A DNA stretch of 64,000 bases from Ardenticatenales bacterium. GTDB lineage: Bacteria > Chloroflexota > Anaerolineae > Ardenticatenales > Ardenticatenaceae. Each line of letters begins with the position of its first letter. Positions within the stretch are counted from its first letter, which is position 1. The stretch is from positions 1 through 64,000 of the forward strand of contig JACKAZ010000008.1 of the NCBI GenBank assembly GCA_020634795.1. Reading direction: 5' to 3'. This document shows positions 62,316 to 64,000 of the stretch, one piece after another. The notes under the pieces were generated by a model. The model ran no database searches. It was not told the DNA's origin and saw only the letters and a program-made list of their open reading frames with translations. The position numbers were made by a program, and so were the translations under genes.

Positions 62316-62810
62316 TCAGTTCCCAGCGCTTAATCGCTTATGTTTGCGCCTGTTGAACATCAGCCATTGATGATACTGCTGATTGTAGAAGGAACCCTCT
62401 TTTTGCTGAAGCCCCCAATAGTGGCCGCCGAGTCCCACCAGCATGGCGAACATCGGGATGAAGAACCAAAGGAACTCGGTGGAGGTCAGCAGGTTGATCG
62501 CGATCAGCATTGGAATGATGATCACGGTGACGACCAGATGGGTCATAAAGGCGTTACGGCGATATTTTTCGAACTCGGATTGGAGTTCGACCTCTTCCCG
62601 CTGCGCCTCTAGCTGCTCCTTCTCGACCAAATATTGCGCTTTGGCCCGCACCAACGCATTCTCGGAGATCCCCAATTCCTGTGCCATCTGCTGCAGGTGG
62701 GCCTCGCTGAAATCGCTCTGGTCATATTCCAACCGTGAGGCGATCTTCAGGATGTCGCGGGCCTGCTGCTCGCTGTAGAAACTTTCTTGGGGAAGGGATG
62801 ACTCGTCCAC
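62316..62810 (-). CDS. 2TM domain protein, paralog 1 of the ftsK operon
   Basis: A 164-residue paralog: DESSLPQESFYSEQQARDIL with KIASRLEYDQSDFSEAHLQQ, MAQELGISENALVRAKAQYL, then FEKYRRNAFMTHLVVTVIII and a second helix FLWFFIPMFAMLVGLGGHYW. It resembles paralog 2 most in the membrane part. The start is GTG, sharing its first base with the final base of the ftsK stop (TAGTG), so translation is coupled to ftsK. Function unknown, but coupling suggests a role at the division site or in DNA segregation. Confidence 0.87.
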   Translation of the reverse strand: MDESSLPQESFYSEQQARDILKIASRLEYDQSDFSEAHLQQMAQELGISENALVRAKAQYLVEKEQLEAQREEVELQSEFEKYRRNAFMTHLVVTVIIIPMLIAINLLTSTEFLWFFIPMFAMLVGLGGHYWGLQQKEGSFYNQQYHQWLMFNRRKHKRLSAGN

Positions 62811-64000
62811 TAGACTGCCTCCTCTGGGATGCCCCCGCCTTGCGCTTGCATCAACACTTCACGGCTGCTGTTACTGCCCTCTTCGCTCGGGCCGATGACC
62901 CCCTGCGCTTCCAGCATGTCGATCAGGCGCGCGGCGCGGTTGTAGCCGATGCGCAGCTTTCGTTGCAGGAAGGAGGTGCTGGCCCACTGATGCTCGCGGA
63001 CGAGGCGGATCGCTTCGGGCAGCAGCTCGTCGCTCGGCTCATCCCCTTGCTGCAACTCTTCCAGAATCTCTTCCCACGGGGCCTCGTCCGCGTTGGCCTC
63101 TACGCTTGCGGTCGGGTGCGGTTTCGACTGCCGCAGCCAATGGCCGACAAGCTCGCTCAGCTCGTGATCGCTGACGAAGCAGCCCTGCAAACGGTGCAAT
63201 TTGCTCGAATCGGGCGCTTGGAAAAGCATGTCGCCCCGCCCCAACAACGCTTCCGCGCCGCCCGTGTCCAGAATCACGCGGCTGTCGATCTGGCTGGCGA
63301 CGGCGAAGGCGATGCGGGCCGGCACGTTGGCCTTGATGAGACCCGTCACCACATCCACACTGGGCCGCTGGGTGGCGAGCAGCAGGTGGATGCCGGTCGC
63401 GCGCGCCATCTGCGCGATGCGGCTGATCAGCCGCTCCACTTGGTCGGCGGCAACCATCATCAGGTCGGCCAGCTCGTCGATGACGATCACGATGTAGGGC
63501 AGCGGCTCGTCGCCCTGCTGCACCAGCATCGCGTTGTAGCTGTCGAGGTTGCGTTTGGCCGCCGCGCTAAAGAGCTTGTAGCGGCGGTCCATTTCGCGCA
63601 TGGCCCACGTCAACGCCCCCACGGCCCGTTCCATGTCGGTCACCACCGGCGCGATCAGGTGGGGGATGCCGTTGTAGGGGATCAGTTCGACCATCTTGGG
63701 GTCGATCATCAAGAATTTGAGCTGATCGGGATTGTTGCGGAAGAGGAAGGAAGCGATGATGGTGTTGATGCAGACCGATTTGCCCGCGCCCGTGGCCCCC
63801 GCGATCAGCAGGTGGGGCATCCGTCCTAGGTCGGCGGCGACGGGTTGGCCGCTCACATCACGGCCCAGCGCGAAGGCGAGCTGGCTGTCGAGCGACTTGA
63901 ACGCTTTGCTGACCAGGACGCTGTGCAGTGTGACCATCTCGGTATCGCTGTTCGGCACCTCGATCCCGACGTAGGGTCGGCCCGGCACCGGCGCTTCCAC
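62810..64000 (-). CDS. ftsK: DNA translocase FtsK, C-terminal part, cut by window edge
   Basis: The last 396 residues of FtsK/SpoIIIE; the N-terminal membrane and linker part lies outside. Visible are the motor entry IEVPNSDTEMVTLHSVL, ALGRDVSGQPVAADLGRMPH, Walker A IAGATGAGKSVCINTIIAS, Walker B VIVIDELADLMMVAADQVER, RISRIAQMARATGIHLLLAT and QRPSVDVVTGLIKANVPARI. The C-terminal gamma domain (LPEAIRLVREHQWASTSFLQ, RKLRIGYNRAARLIDMLEAQ, GVIGP) recognises KOPS-like DNA sites. It pumps DNA across the septum and helps XerCD. The stop overlaps the next gene by one base. Confidence 0.97.
   Translation of the reverse strand: MEAPVPGRPYVGIEVPNSDTEMVTLHSVLVSKAFKSLDSQLAFALGRDVSGQPVAADLGRMPHLLIAGATGAGKSVCINTIIASFLFRNNPDQLKFLMIDPKMVELIPYNGIPHLIAPVVTDMERAVGALTWAMREMDRRYKLFSAAAKRNLDSYNAMLVQQGDEPLPYIVIVIDELADLMMVAADQVERLISRIAQMARATGIHLLLATQRPSVDVVTGLIKANVPARIAFAVASQIDSRVILDTGGAEALLGRGDMLFQAPDSSKLHRLQGCFVSDHELSELVGHWLRQSKPHPTASVEANADEAPWEEILEELQQGDEPSDELLPEAIRLVREHQWASTSFLQRKLRIGYNRAARLIDMLEAQGVIGPSEEGSNSSREVLMQAQGGGIPEEAV

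Overview
The window is GC-rich chromosomal DNA from a bacterium, most likely a member of the Chloroflexota (Anaerolineae/Caldilineae-like). This is an inference from the gene mix: NB-ARC/TPR STAND proteins, DUF2723 and DUF2085 membrane proteins, a trypsin-like protease beside a NarL-type regulator, a 7TM-GAF-helix-turn-helix sensor, many small intergenic repeats, and no outer-membrane genes. No 16S rRNA, tRNA, CRISPR array, transposase or phage gene was found. Genes at both edges are cut: lepA on the left and ftsK on the right.

Layout. 0-3.3 kb: lepA, then a minus-strand operon of a cupredoxin-fold surface protein, a DUF2085 membrane protein and an ECF transporter S component. 3.3-4.8 kb: a gene-free array of about 180 bp repeats. 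4.8-10.2 kb: a DUF4013 membrane protein, a SufU-like Fe-S scaffold, a DUF1641 protein, a Cys4 protein, a sulfide:quinone oxidoreductase, a methyltransferase and an amphi-Trp protein. 10.6-18.6 kb: an accessory segment with a DUF5615 protein, a large STAND NTPase whose TPR units are almost identical, a PLP decarboxylase and two small toxin-antitoxin-like modules. Both modules are punctuated by three copies of an 80 bp hairpin repeat that resembles integron attC sites. 18.6-24.4 kb: a haem protein, a ferric-reductase-like membrane protein, ApbE and two small anchored proteins, divergent from an OmpR/histidine-kinase pair. 24.4-31 kb: SIMPL, USP-DUF389, alpha/beta hydrolase, HtrA-like protease and NarL-like regulator.

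31.4-36.2 kb holds the core run rpsB-tsf-pyrH-frr-uppS-cdsA, which links translation to lipid and cell-wall precursor synthesis. 36.4-45 kb holds a 7TM/GAF/HTH sensor, prmA-rsmE, a rhodanese, and uvrA behind a textbook promoter and a LexA-type SOS box. 45-51.7 kb holds threonine synthase with a hidden 47-residue membrane protein, carbamate kinase, a YgeW/AOTCase-type knotted carbamoyltransferase, an SRPBCC protein, leucyl aminopeptidase and a HIT protein. 52-55 kb holds a second STAND protein invaded twice by a 24 bp palindromic element and carrying a frameshift. 55.5-58.6 kb holds the membrane pyrophosphatase hppA, with an attenuator-like leader, and ssb. 58.8-64 kb is one operon read leftward: ftsK, four tandem paralogous 2TM proteins and a DUF2723 glycosyltransferase-like protein.

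The strongest leads are: the attC-like cassette layout at 16.8-18.6 kb; the two STAND proteins, one with recently amplified sensor repeats and one with element insertion and frameshift; the hppA leader; the SOS box of uvrA; the repeat array at 3.6-4.6 kb; and a genome-style habit of 7-9 bp tandem repeats next to genes.
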